From positions 219,312 through 283,311 of the forward strand of contig CANRLH010000002.1 of assembly GCA_947631455.1 (NCBI GenBank): a stretch of 64,000 bases of DNA. The letters run 5' to 3'. Numbering within the stretch: the first letter of the stretch is position 1; the number at the start of each line of letters is the position of its first letter. Source of the stretch: an uncultured Clostridia bacterium. GTDB lineage: Bacteria; Bacillota; Clostridia; Oscillospirales; Ruminococcaceae. Positions 56,242 to 64,000 of the stretch are shown one piece after another. The notes below the pieces were generated by a model that saw only the letters and a list, made by a program, of their open reading frames with translations, had not been told where the DNA came from and made no database searches. The position numbers and the translations under genes were made by a program.

Positions 56242-56595
56242 ATGGATATGAAAAAATACAGCATTCAGGCGTCTGTTTTGGGAATAAAGCTTATCTGTGA
56301 CGAGATGGTAATTAAAAGAGATGTATCGGTTGCACAGATACAGACGGCTGCTAACGGGGTCATATTCGAAAAGCAGGGAATCAAAAGGCGGATTATTTTA
56401 CTTAAAGGCAAGGCAATTTGCAATGACTATATCGCACTGCAAAGCTGCCTTGAAAACGGCCTGAAGTCAAAGACTACCGTAATTATTAACTATGTCCAGT
56501 ACCAAAATGCCGAGATATACAGCTACTCAATTAAACTGAAAGAGGGTGAAAAGCTTGCAGAGGTCTCTGTGGAGCTTTATATGAGCGATGAATAA
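56242..56595 (+). CDS. Phage cassette protein of unknown function
   Basis: This 117-residue protein is rich in beta strands (KYSIQASVLGIKLICDEMVI, KRRIILLKGKAI, AEVSVELYM). It starts 3 bases after the previous stop, with AGGAGG 8 bases upstream, and overlaps the next gene by 8 bases. It could be a small structural or tail protein. I do not recognise a family. Confidence 0.45.
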   Translation: MDMKKYSIQASVLGIKLICDEMVIKRDVSVAQIQTAANGVIFEKQGIKRRIILLKGKAICNDYIALQSCLENGLKSKTTVIINYVQYQNAEIYSYSIKLKEGEKLAEVSVELYMSDE

Positions 56596-57544
56596 CAGTA
56601 TTCTGGTTTATTTTTATGAGGCCGATAACGGAAAATTTTTCGGCAGCTACAATACGATCTCTATGAGCTTCGTCAAGGAACGCTATACGCCATATTCCGC
56701 CGTAAGACTCAATATTATAAGCGAAACCTCTGTTCCGAATCTCTGCGAGATCAGGGTATCTATTGATAATAAGGTGATACATCAGGGCGTAGCAGACAGA
56801 ATGGAGTCGCGAAAAACTTCCGACGGACTTTATCACATAAGCCTGTACTCAAGAGGGTATACTGCGGCGCTCGGCGTTAACCAGCCTGTTCCGAGAATAA
56901 ACAGCAACGTGAATTTAAACGACATCATCACCGCAAACAACATTTCTCTTCCGCACATTTCATGCGAGCAAGATACCAAAACGGTGAACTACGTTTACAT
57001 TCTTGACAAGGACACGCTGTGGGACGCAATAGTAGCCTATACGATTAAGGCTTATAACAACTATCCGTACATTCGCGGCTCAAACACTGTTATGGCAAGT
57101 CCTTTTGCAGAGCCTGTAAGCTTTGAATATTCAAGCAGTGTTACGGAGCTTATCAGCGGAGTTAATCTTTCAAACCTTATTTCTCAGATAAATATGAAGG
57201 ACTATGACGGAAATTACAGCACTTATGAGCTTGAAAATGCTTACGCCATAGACAGAAATATTGTCAGACAGAATAAAATAAACATTGACGAGCAATGGCT
57301 CGCTGAGCCGCAGACGGCTTTGAAAAAGCGGATATTCTATTCAAACCGTGCCGCCAGATATAAGGCTGTAAAGGTTTATGGCTATGGCGGCGAGGACCTT
57401 TTTGACAAAATGACCGTGATCTCACCGGACTCTGACGAAATCAAAGCCAGGGATATTCACAAAATAGAGATAACCGCCGACAAGAGAGGCGTGTTTACTA
57501 AGCTTTATACCTATTACGACAGCTATTCGGGCGATATTGCATAA
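56588..57544 (+). CDS. Putative baseplate-hub/tail protein (XkdQ/gpD-like)
   Basis: This 318-residue protein is the last gene of the cassette. It is beta-rich at the N-terminus (NSILVYFYEADNGKFF, SVPNLCEIRVSIDNKVIHQG), then has a section with DKDTLWDAIVAYTIKAYNN and a C-terminal domain ending TADKRGVFTKLYTYYD. The region VSFEYSSSVTELISGVNLSN and the KAVKVYGYGG motif recall gpD/XkdQ hub proteins of Firmicute phages, which form the ring at the tail tip. No tape measure or tail-tube gene is present in the cassette, which makes the call only fair. Confidence 0.5.
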   Translation: MNNSILVYFYEADNGKFFGSYNTISMSFVKERYTPYSAVRLNIISETSVPNLCEIRVSIDNKVIHQGVADRMESRKTSDGLYHISLYSRGYTAALGVNQPVPRINSNVNLNDIITANNISLPHISCEQDTKTVNYVYILDKDTLWDAIVAYTIKAYNNYPYIRGSNTVMASPFAEPVSFEYSSSVTELISGVNLSNLISQINMKDYDGNYSTYELENAYAIDRNIVRQNKINIDEQWLAEPQTALKKRIFYSNRAARYKAVKVYGYGGEDLFDKMTVISPDSDEIKARDIHKIEITADKRGVFTKLYTYYDSYSGDIA

Positions 57545-57594
57545 TATGCTTTATAACGACTGAAACAATTATCTGCTGACTTATCTTTACTGTG

Positions 57595-57633
57595 ACAAAG
57601 CGAAGTTTTTTCTATCTTCGCTTTGTCTTTTTT
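57595..57633 (+). terminator. Terminator of the phage cassette
   Basis: ACAAAGCGAAG and CTTCGCTTTGT form a perfect 11-bp stem followed by a T tract. Confidence 0.92.
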
Positions 57634-57668
57634 CACCAAATTTTCATTTTATTTTGCCCTTTTAACGC

Positions 57669-57697
57669 TTGACAGACATTGGCAATAATGATAAAAT
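57669..57697 (+). promoter_or_regulatory. Promoter for the MacB-like transporter
   Basis: TTGACA (57669-57674) and TAAAAT (57692-57697) are separated by 17 bases. The leader of about 180 bases contains only a short frame at 57679-57870 that looks non-coding, and a weak CGGC/GCCG hairpin. Confidence 0.7.
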
Positions 57698-57883
57698 TTT
57701 CTGTGTACGTATTAACGGCTTTGCAAAGGGTAATTACATCTTACGCTTACATAAAAGAAGTTTTGAAATCCCACGGCGAATTCATTGCCGCCCCCCTTTT
57801 AATAAGGAGACTGCGGGGTTTGAAAGGAAATAGATTATTTAAGGGCAACGGCCCACTTTTTAGTATTTGAAAGGATGATTTTT

Positions 57884-60800
57884 ATGCTGGAGCTTAAAGG
57901 CATTTTCAAGGACTATCCCACGGGGGTCGACACTGTTCACGCCCTTAAAGGGATCGACCTTAAATTCAGGGAAAGCGAATTTGTCTCAGTTTTAGGTCCG
58001 TCAGGTTGCGGCAAAACAACTATGCTTAATATCATAGGCGGGCTGGATCAGTACACTAAGGGCGATCTCATAATAAACGGAAAGTCTACAAAGGATTTTA
58101 AGGACAGGGACTGGGATACTTATAGGAACCATTCGATAGGCTTTGTATTTCAAAGCTATAACCTCATACCTCATCAGACGGTATTGCAAAATGTTGAACT
58201 GGCGCTTACTCTTTCCGGCGTTTCAAAGACTGAGCGTAAAAAACGCGCAAAAGAAGCCCTTGAGATGGTGGGGCTTAGTACGCAGTTAAATAAAAAGCCC
58301 AGCGAGATGTCCGGCGGTCAGATGCAGCGCGTCGCCATCGCAAGGGCAATAGTTAATAATCCCGAGATAGTTTTGGCCGACGAGCCGACAGGTGCGCTTG
58401 ATACCGAAACGAGCGTTCAGGTAATGGATATTCTCAAGGAGATAGCCAAGGACAGACTTGTAATAATGGTTACCCACAATCCGGATCTCGCCAACAAATA
58501 TTCAACAAGAATTATCAATATGCTGGACGGTGTGATAACCGGAGATTCAGCACCCATTTCAGATGAGGAGAGTGAAGCCGAAAGGCAAAAGGATTTACAA
58601 AAAAGCGAAATAAATAAAAAAACCAAAAAGCCTTCCATGTCGTTTGCGACCTCGTTCGGGCTTTCATTAAAAAACCTGTTTACCAAAAAGGGAAGAACGG
58701 CTCTGACATCTTTTGCAGGAAGTATAGGCATTATCGGAATTGCCCTGATACTCGCGGTTTCTCAGGGTACGACTTCGTATATAGACACCTTGCAGGAGGA
58801 TACGCTTTCTTCGTATCCGCTGACTATTGAAGATCAGAATATAAACCTTTCATCTGTGATGCAGACGTTTATGAATCTTAGCAAGTCAGAGCAAAAACAT
58901 CAAAACGACGCCGTTTACAAAAAGGCTATGATTTACGATATGGTAAACTCTCTTAACAACCTTGAGGCGGAGGAGAATGACCTTAAGTCCTTCAAGAAGT
59001 TTATCGAGGAGGAAAGGGAAAAGACCGACGGCAAGCTGGGACTTGATACGGCTATAAGCGGAGTTCAGTATTCGTATGACCTTGATATGAACGTGTATAC
59101 CAAAAATCTCGACGGCACCGTGATCAAAAGCGATACACAGGAGCTTATTCAGGGCTTTATCAACGAGTATATGGGAATAGATATGTCGTCTGTTACTCAG
59201 ATGAGCCAAAGCTCTTCTACCAGCGGTGTTGTGTCTATGATGACATCAATGTCGCCTATGACTTCGTCTTCTAACAGAATGTGGCAGGAGATGCTTCCAG
59301 GGGATAACGGAAAAATCATCAGCCCAATCATTGAAAAGCAGTACGATGTGGTTTACGGATCGTGGCCGAACAGCTATGACGAGATAGTTTTGGTGCTGGA
59401 CGAAAATAACGAGCTTGACGATCTGACGCTTTATGCTCTGGGTCTTGAAAAAGAGGAGGAAATAGACGCTATTATGAACGCGGCTATGACCGGAGGAGAG
59501 ATCGACGCGGACTCAAAAAGCTGGTCTTATGATGAAATCTGCGATTTGACTTACAGAGTGGCTCTGAACGCCAACAGGTATACCTATGACGAGGCAACCG
59601 GAACATTCAGCGATTTAAGCCTTACAGACGCGGGGCTTAAGTATATCTATGACAACGGGATCGACCTGAAGGTCACGGGAATCGTTAAACCCAATGAAGA
59701 TACCGAGCAGGGTATGCTTAACTGCGCGATAGCATATACAAGCGCGCTTACCGAGCATATTATCAAAAATTCCAAGGATCTGCCTGCGGTAAAGGCACAG
59801 CTTGAGAACACTGACACGGATATCTTTACCGGAAAACCTTTTAAGGAAAACACGGGCGAGCTTACCGACGACCAAAAGCTAACAGAGCTTAAAGCGTATC
59901 TGTCATCTCTTGACGAAAGCTCAAAGGCTGAGGCTTATATCAAGATAATGGGGATCCCGACCGACGAGCAGGTGAACGAAATGGTCGCTCAGGCTATGAC
60001 TGACATGACCAGAGAAAAGATAGAGGAGGCTATGACACAGGCGCTTACATCTCAGATGAGTATGAGCGAGAACGATGTTAAAAGCTATATCAGCAAAATG
60101 CAGGACGATGAGCTTCAGGGGATTTATATGCAGATGGTGTCACAGCAGGTGAAAAGCCAGTACGCTAAACAGATAAGCGATCAGCTTTCCGCTCAAAGCC
60201 CCAGCGAGCTTGCCAAGTCTCTTGACACTGCGCTTGACGGATATTCAAAGGAACAGGCGGCTGTGTATTATGACAGCATTATGGAGTTTTCTGACTCTAC
60301 CTATGAGGATAATCTCAGAAAGCTCGGTGTCATCGATATAGACTCTCCTTCAGCCATAAATCTGTATTCGGCTTCATTTGAGGACAAGGACACGATCGAA
60401 GCCGCTATTTCTGAATATAACAAGGATGTCGATGAGGTTTCTCAGATAAAATACACCGACTATATCGGACTGATGATGTCTTCGATTACGTCTATCATTA
60501 ACGCTATTACCTACGTTTTAATAGCATTCGTTGCGGTGTCTTTGATAGTTTCTTCTATCATGATAGGCGTTATTACGCTGATATCCGTTCAGGAGAGAAC
60601 AAAGGAAATAGGAATCCTGCGCGCAATAGGCGCTTCAAAGAAAAACATATCGGGTATGTTTAACGCCGAAACAGTTATCATCGGCTTTACTTCAGGCGCT
60701 TTGGGAGTGCTGATAACCTATCTTTTGTGTATCCCTATAAACATTGTTCTGCATAAGCTTACGGATATAAACAGCCTGAGCGCTATGCTGCCTGTTCCTG

Positions 60801-60910
60801 CGGCGATAATTCTTATAGTGATAAGTATTCTGCTGACACTCGTTGCCGGAATAATACCGTCAAGAAGCGCGGCTAAAAAGGATCCTGTTGTGGCGCTTAG
60901 AACCGAGTAG
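57884..60910 (+). CDS. MacB-like fused ABC transporter (ATPase plus permease)
   Basis: The start was set at the ATG at 57884 (SD AAAGGATG); an upstream ATG at 57875 overlaps the SD. The 1008-residue protein has an N-terminal ATPase (about 1-235) with LGPSGCGKTTMLNIIGGLD (Walker A), MSGGQMQRVAIARAI (signature) and IVLADEPTGALDTETSVQV (Walker B). The first membrane helix follows, in SFAGSIGIIGIALILAV. A very large extracytoplasmic domain of about 520 residues comes next, with many Met/Ser/Gln repeats such as MTREKIEEAMTQALTSQMS. Three C-terminal FtsX-type helices close it. It is a mechanotransmission-type transporter, probably for a peptide or cell-wall-related signal. No accessory gene is adjacent. 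Confidence 0.9.
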   Translation: MLELKGIFKDYPTGVDTVHALKGIDLKFRESEFVSVLGPSGCGKTTMLNIIGGLDQYTKGDLIINGKSTKDFKDRDWDTYRNHSIGFVFQSYNLIPHQTVLQNVELALTLSGVSKTERKKRAKEALEMVGLSTQLNKKPSEMSGGQMQRVAIARAIVNNPEIVLADEPTGALDTETSVQVMDILKEIAKDRLVIMVTHNPDLANKYSTRIINMLDGVITGDSAPISDEESEAERQKDLQKSEINKKTKKPSMSFATSFGLSLKNLFTKKGRTALTSFAGSIGIIGIALILAVSQGTTSYIDTLQEDTLSSYPLTIEDQNINLSSVMQTFMNLSKSEQKHQNDAVYKKAMIYDMVNSLNNLEAEENDLKSFKKFIEEEREKTDGKLGLDTAISGVQYSYDLDMNVYTKNLDGTVIKSDTQELIQGFINEYMGIDMSSVTQMSQSSSTSGVVSMMTSMSPMTSSSNRMWQEMLPGDNGKIISPIIEKQYDVVYGSWPNSYDEIVLVLDENNELDDLTLYALGLEKEEEIDAIMNAAMTGGEIDADSKSWSYDEICDLTYRVALNANRYTYDEATGTFSDLSLTDAGLKYIYDNGIDLKVTGIVKPNEDTEQGMLNCAIAYTSALTEHIIKNSKDLPAVKAQLENTDTDIFTGKPFKENTGELTDDQKLTELKAYLSSLDESSKAEAYIKIMGIPTDEQVNEMVAQAMTDMTREKIEEAMTQALTSQMSMSENDVKSYISKMQDDELQGIYMQMVSQQVKSQYAKQISDQLSAQSPSELAKSLDTALDGYSKEQAAVYYDSIMEFSDSTYEDNLRKLGVIDIDSPSAINLYSASFEDKDTIEAAISEYNKDVDEVSQIKYTDYIGLMMSSITSIINAITYVLIAFVAVSLIVSSIMIGVITLISVQERTKEIGILRAIGASKKNISGMFNAETVIIGFTSGALGVLITYLLCIPINIVLHKLTDINSLSAMLPVPAAIILIVISILLTLVAGIIPSRSAAKKDPVVALRTE

Positions 60911-60934
60911 AAGCCAAAAAATATAAAAGCTTAG

Positions 60935-60979
60935 GCAAGATGTCTTGTGTTAAACGGCAGACAGGGCATCTTGCTTTTT
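60935..60979 (+). terminator. Terminator after the MacB-like gene
   Basis: GCAAGATG and CATCTTGC form an 8-bp stem with a long loop, followed by TTTTTG. Confidence 0.7.
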
Positions 60980-60999
60980 GATGTATGAGTTTATAGCGG

Positions 61000-61028
61000 T
61001 TGCAATATTGCCGTGTTTGTGATAAAAT
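61000..61028 (+). promoter_or_regulatory. Promoter for the DUF815 ATPase gene
   Basis: TTGCAA and TAAAAT are separated by 17 bases, 31 bases before the coding start. Confidence 0.6.
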
Positions 61029-61059
61029 TAAAGAAACTTCATTCGGAGATGACTGATAT

Positions 61060-62361
61060 ATGAACCACATTATTTCAAAGCTTTTAATATACGCGCCTGA
61101 TGAGGGCTCGGTTTTAGCAGAGCTTTCAAAGATATTTAAGGACTACGAGGATGGCACGGCATGTAAGGACTCGCTTATCACCCGCACATATGCTCAGATA
61201 AGACGTATTTTAAAGATCGCTACCGACTTCGGATTTGACAAAAACCTTTGGCAGAACTATCTTACTTTTTTGCTGATCACAAATGAAAATCCTTTTAGCA
61301 TTACCTGTGAAAAAACCGGCGCTAAGGACGGCAGCGTGAACGACTTTGCAATAAGCGACTGTTCCGCGTTCAAAGAGCTTTTTGACTATGACTTCTCACA
61401 GTTTGAAAAGTCGCTTAAAATTGACTGCTTCTTTAAAATCACAAACTACAAAGCTATTGTAAAAAAAGAGCTTATGTATAACAAAAGCGTCAGCGAAAAG
61501 GTTTTGTCATTAAGTGAAAGCCTTTCTAAAACTGCAAACGGCAGAGAATTTTTTGTTAAATTGACTGACTTTTACAAGGCTTATGGCGTTGGAATGTTCG
61601 GACTCAACAAGGCGTTCAGGATAAAGAGCCGCGCCGATGAAATTGAGTTTTTGCCTATAAACAACATGGAGCAGGTCGTGCTTGATGACCTTGTGGGGTA
61701 TGAGTATCAGAAGGAAATGCTTGTTAAGAACACGCTTGCCTTTGCTGAAGGCAGAAGTGCAAACAATGTGCTGCTTTATGGCGACAGCGGTACGGGAAAA
61801 TCGACCAGCATAAAGGCCATTGTCAACGAGTTTTATCCGATGGGCCTTAGAATGATTGAAATTTACAAGCACCAGTTTAAGGATCTGTCAAGCGTTATTG
61901 CCGCAGTGAAAAAACGAAACTATAGATTTATAATTTATATGGACGACCTCTCTTTTGAGGAATATGAAACGGAATATAAATTCTTAAAGGCTGTAATAGA
62001 GGGAGGAGTTGAGACAAGACCAGACAACATTCTCATTTACGCAACCTCAAACAGAAGACACCTCATCAAGGAAACATGGAACGACCGAAACGATATGGAG
62101 CACAGCGGAGGAATTCATCGCTCAGACACCGTTGAAGAAAAGCTCTCGTTAGTAAACCGCTTTGGCGTTAAGATAAACTATTCAAAGCCCTCAAGAGCGG
62201 AGTATCACGATATTGTTATATCATTGGCGAAAAGAAACGGCATTGACATAGACGCTGATGAGCTTGTCAAGGCTGCCGACAGATGGGAGATAAGCCACGG
62301 CGGCATTTCCGGCAGAACCGCTCAACAGTTTATAAATGATATTCTGTCTGATAAGCAATAG
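61060..62361 (+). CDS. DUF815 AAA+ ATPase
   Basis: This 433-residue protein has a variable helical N-terminal half (about 1-200) and a DUF815 AAA-type domain (about 205-433). Motifs are LDDLVGYEYQKEML, NVLLYGDSGTGKSTS (Walker A), FIIYMDDLSFEEYETEYKFL (Walker B-like), and IYATSNRRHLIKET (sensor 1). The GGIHRSDTVEEKLSLVNRFG block is a DUF815 hallmark. The family function is not established. It stands alone. Confidence 0.88.
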   Translation: MNHIISKLLIYAPDEGSVLAELSKIFKDYEDGTACKDSLITRTYAQIRRILKIATDFGFDKNLWQNYLTFLLITNENPFSITCEKTGAKDGSVNDFAISDCSAFKELFDYDFSQFEKSLKIDCFFKITNYKAIVKKELMYNKSVSEKVLSLSESLSKTANGREFFVKLTDFYKAYGVGMFGLNKAFRIKSRADEIEFLPINNMEQVVLDDLVGYEYQKEMLVKNTLAFAEGRSANNVLLYGDSGTGKSTSIKAIVNEFYPMGLRMIEIYKHQFKDLSSVIAAVKKRNYRFIIYMDDLSFEEYETEYKFLKAVIEGGVETRPDNILIYATSNRRHLIKETWNDRNDMEHSGGIHRSDTVEEKLSLVNRFGVKINYSKPSRAEYHDIVISLAKRNGIDIDADELVKAADRWEISHGGISGRTAQQFINDILSDKQ

Positions 62362-62413
62362 CTTAACAGAAAAAACTCACTGTGCTATAAGCTTAGTTTT
62401 TGGCAGGAATGTA

Positions 62414-62452
62414 AAACGGCGCATTAAAAATTGCGCCGTTTAGTTGTTTTTT
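62414..62452. terminator. Bidirectional terminator
   Basis: AAACGGCGC and GCGCCGTTT form a 9-bp stem, with T-rich sequence following rightward, between convergent genes. Confidence 0.75.
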
Positions 62453-62455
62453 AAG

Positions 62456-63340
62456 TTAAAGCTCCATTCCTAATGAAAGTGCTGCGTATGCTGTTTCAAG
62501 AGTAAGGTCATATAAAAACCTGACGCCTGTATCACGAAGCTGCTTTGTGGTTTCGTAAATGTCATTGCCGCTTTTGAGCGAGGCGGCATAAACGGTTTTG
62601 CCGTTTTCTGCTGCCCTTTCACACAGCTTTTTCACGCACTTATAATCGGAAGTTCCTCCGTGATAGAGCTCAATAAGTACACAGTCGGCGGAGCTTAAAT
62701 CGACAAAGCTGTAATCCGCACCGACATAGCTTTTTAAGACGATCACTTTTTTAGTAAAGCCTGTGTACTCTTTCAGGATTATGGGCTTTGATGGGATAGA
62801 GTTAAAATCGCTGCCGAGAATCTGTGACTGCGTTATCTGATAACCCTTGTGCAATACGGCGCTGCTGCCCGGATTTTTATATGGAACGAATACGCCCGTA
62901 TGTTTTTTGCTCAGGGCCGCATCTGCCGCGGTTTTCATATTTATAAGACCGTTTGCTGATTTGTCACCGAGGACCTTGTCAGAAGATATAACGAATATCG
63001 GCACGCTTATTCTCCCCAAAACTACTGACAGCATATTTGCAAAGTATGCCAGAGTATCGCTTCCGTGGGCGATAAAAACCGCGTCATAACGCGAAAGCGC
63101 TTTGCCTTTTAAGATGCCCACGATCTTATCCCAGTCGCTAAAGGTCATATTTTCACTCAGCATGTTAAACGCGTATTCGCATTCAAACGACATTTTACCC
63201 TCGTATTCTGGATATGTGCTCACAAACGCATTTACTATGCGGCTGTCGGTTCCTACCTGATGAGAAGCAGGGGAAATGCTTCCTAAGCTAACCGCAGAGG
63301 ATATGGTGCCGCCGGTAAAAAGCATAAATATTTTTATCAT
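62456..63340 (-). CDS. L-asparaginase-type amidohydrolase
   Basis: The start was set at the ATG at 63340 (SD AAAGGAAA). The 294-residue cytoplasmic protein has the asparaginase I/II nucleophile region IKIFMLFTGGTISSAVS (catalytic Thr about residue 11) and the second-site block AVFIAHGSDTLAYFANML, where HGTDT is usual, then IELYHGGTSDY further on. Family members convert L-asparagine to aspartate and ammonia, and some act on glutamine. The C-terminus (YDLTLETAYAALSLGMEL) fits a short type I-like asparaginase. Transcribed leftward, it diverges from purA. Confidence 0.85.
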   Translation of the reverse strand: MIKIFMLFTGGTISSAVSLGSISPASHQVGTDSRIVNAFVSTYPEYEGKMSFECEYAFNMLSENMTFSDWDKIVGILKGKALSRYDAVFIAHGSDTLAYFANMLSVVLGRISVPIFVISSDKVLGDKSANGLINMKTAADAALSKKHTGVFVPYKNPGSSAVLHKGYQITQSQILGSDFNSIPSKPIILKEYTGFTKKVIVLKSYVGADYSFVDLSSADCVLIELYHGGTSDYKCVKKLCERAAENGKTVYAASLKSGNDIYETTKQLRDTGVRFLYDLTLETAYAALSLGMEL

Positions 63341-63434
63341 AACGTTTCCTTTCGTTTGGGTTTGATTACTATTCCAGTTTATCAAACGAGTGTAAAAAAG
63401 TCAAACTATTTCTGACGAAAATGTAATTTATTCC

Positions 63435-63463
63435 TTTACAATGCAGTTTTTTTATGATATACT
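63435..63463 (+). promoter_or_regulatory. Promoter for purA
   Basis: TTTACA and TATACT are separated by 17 bases, about 45 bp before purA. Confidence 0.65.
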
Positions 63464-63508
63464 TTACTATGTGATTTTTTTCACACTTTAAACATGGAGG
63501 AATAAATA

Positions 63509-64000
63509 ATGGTCAAAGCTATTGTAGGCGCTAACTGGGGCGACGAGGGCAAGGGCAAGATGACGGATATGCTGGCCTGCGACGCCGACGTTGTAATAAG
63601 ATTTCAGGGCGGTGCGAATGCCGGTCACACTATCGTGAACGATTACGGAAAATTTGCACTTCATACGCTGCCGAGTGGAGTGTTCAACTCAAATACCGTA
63701 AACATTATCGGCAACGGAGTCGCGCTCAATATCCCCGTTTTCTTTAACGAGCTTAAAGAGGTCGTTGGCAGGGGTGTGCCGCAGCCGAAGATTTTGATTT
63801 CCGACCGCTGTCAGATGGTTATGCCTTATCATATCGCATTCGACGAGTATGAGGAGGAAAGACTCGGAAAATCTTCATTCGGTTCGACTAAATCGGGAAT
63901 AGCGCCGTTTTATTCGGATAAATACGCAAAGATAGGCTTTCAGGTCCAGGAGCTTTTTGACGAGGAATCTTTAAAAGCACACCTTGAAAGAATAGCTCCA
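63509..64000 (+). CDS. purA: Adenylosuccinate synthetase (partial, 5' end)
   Basis: PurA catalyses GTP-dependent IMP-to-adenylosuccinate conversion in AMP synthesis. The frame has no stop before the window edge; 164 codons are seen. The GTP/IMP-binding start is VGANWGDEGKGKMTDML, followed by RFQGGANAGHTIV, HTLPSGVFN and IIGNGVALN. Where the classical enzyme has GTTGRGIGPAYEDK, this one has FGSTKSGIAPFYSDKYAK, a divergent form I believe is common in clostridia. The SD is GGAGG at 8-base spacing. Confidence 0.93.
   Translation, partial: MVKAIVGANWGDEGKGKMTDMLACDADVVIRFQGGANAGHTIVNDYGKFALHTLPSGVFNSNTVNIIGNGVALNIPVFFNELKEVVGRGVPQPKILISDRCQMVMPYHIAFDEYEEERLGKSSFGSTKSGIAPFYSDKYAKIGFQVQELFDEESLKAHLERIAP

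Noticed and set aside
57679-57870. 63-codon frame in the leader of the MacB-like gene
   Set aside because: It overlaps the promoter -10 region, has no SD, and shows no motif; a leader peptide cannot be excluded but is not supported.
50557-57884. Complete inducible prophage
   Set aside because: No integrase, repressor, replication, tail-tube, tape-measure, holin or endolysin gene, and both flanks are closed by terminators next to host genes.
1-64000. CRISPR arrays, insertion sequences, rRNA genes
   Set aside because: No regularly spaced short repeats, transposase frames or rRNA sequences were seen in the window.

Overview
The window looks like chromosomal DNA from a spore-forming, anaerobic, plant-polysaccharide-degrading Firmicute of the Ruminococcus/Oscillospiraceae type. 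The evidence is a moderately AT-rich sequence with Gram-positive SD sites and TTGACA/TATAAT promoters, sporulation genes (spmA, an alpha/beta SASP, an SPL-family radical SAM protein), an [FeFe]-hydrogenase maturase (hydE), and two secreted proteins ending in type I dockerins, the hallmark of cellulosome producers. The species cannot be fixed from this sequence alone.

Layout. 1-6.7 kb (leftward): the start of spmA, a membrane-anchored GH25-like protein without catalytic acids, the dgt / lipoprotein / dnaG / rpoD cluster, and yigZ. 6.7-13.4 kb: rpmE, tRNA-Leu(GAG), an SPL-family protein, a D,D-carboxypeptidase/GH25-like/dockerin fusion, and overlapping mnmA-hydE. 13.5-18.9 kb: a DUF2798 membrane protein behind a long leader hairpin, a GH127 arabinofuranosidase, a DUF3737 beta-helix protein, a MalY/PatB enzyme and a SASP. 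18.9-23.7 kb (leftward): a clan GH-A hydrolase, a serine-hydrolase lipoprotein, and a secreted C39-like peptidase with near-identical tandem repeats. 23.9-26.3 kb: a tightly coupled PPIase / amidohydrolase / fumarase-alpha operon. 26.4-38.7 kb: rpoB-rpoC, then rpsL-rpsG-fusA-tuf. 38.9-49.7 kb: a heterodimeric ABC exporter, KtrB/KtrA potassium uptake, glycogen phosphorylase and a dockerin-bearing GH5 glucanase. 49.8-57.6 kb: ispD followed by a phage head cassette (terminase, portal, protease, capsid, connectors, hub-like protein) with no integrase, repressor, tape measure or lysis gene. 57.7-64 kb: a MacB-like ABC transporter, a DUF815 ATPase, an asparaginase and the start of purA.

The main items for follow-up are: (i) the compact, intact, integrase-free phage head module with its own structured leader and phased promoter repeats; (ii) two genes, ispD and the portal gene, that appear to start at ATC behind good SD sequences; (iii) a dockerin-tethered peptidoglycan carboxypeptidase; and (iv) two GH25 domains that have lost catalytic residues in different ways. 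All function calls come from reading protein motifs by eye; no database search was run.
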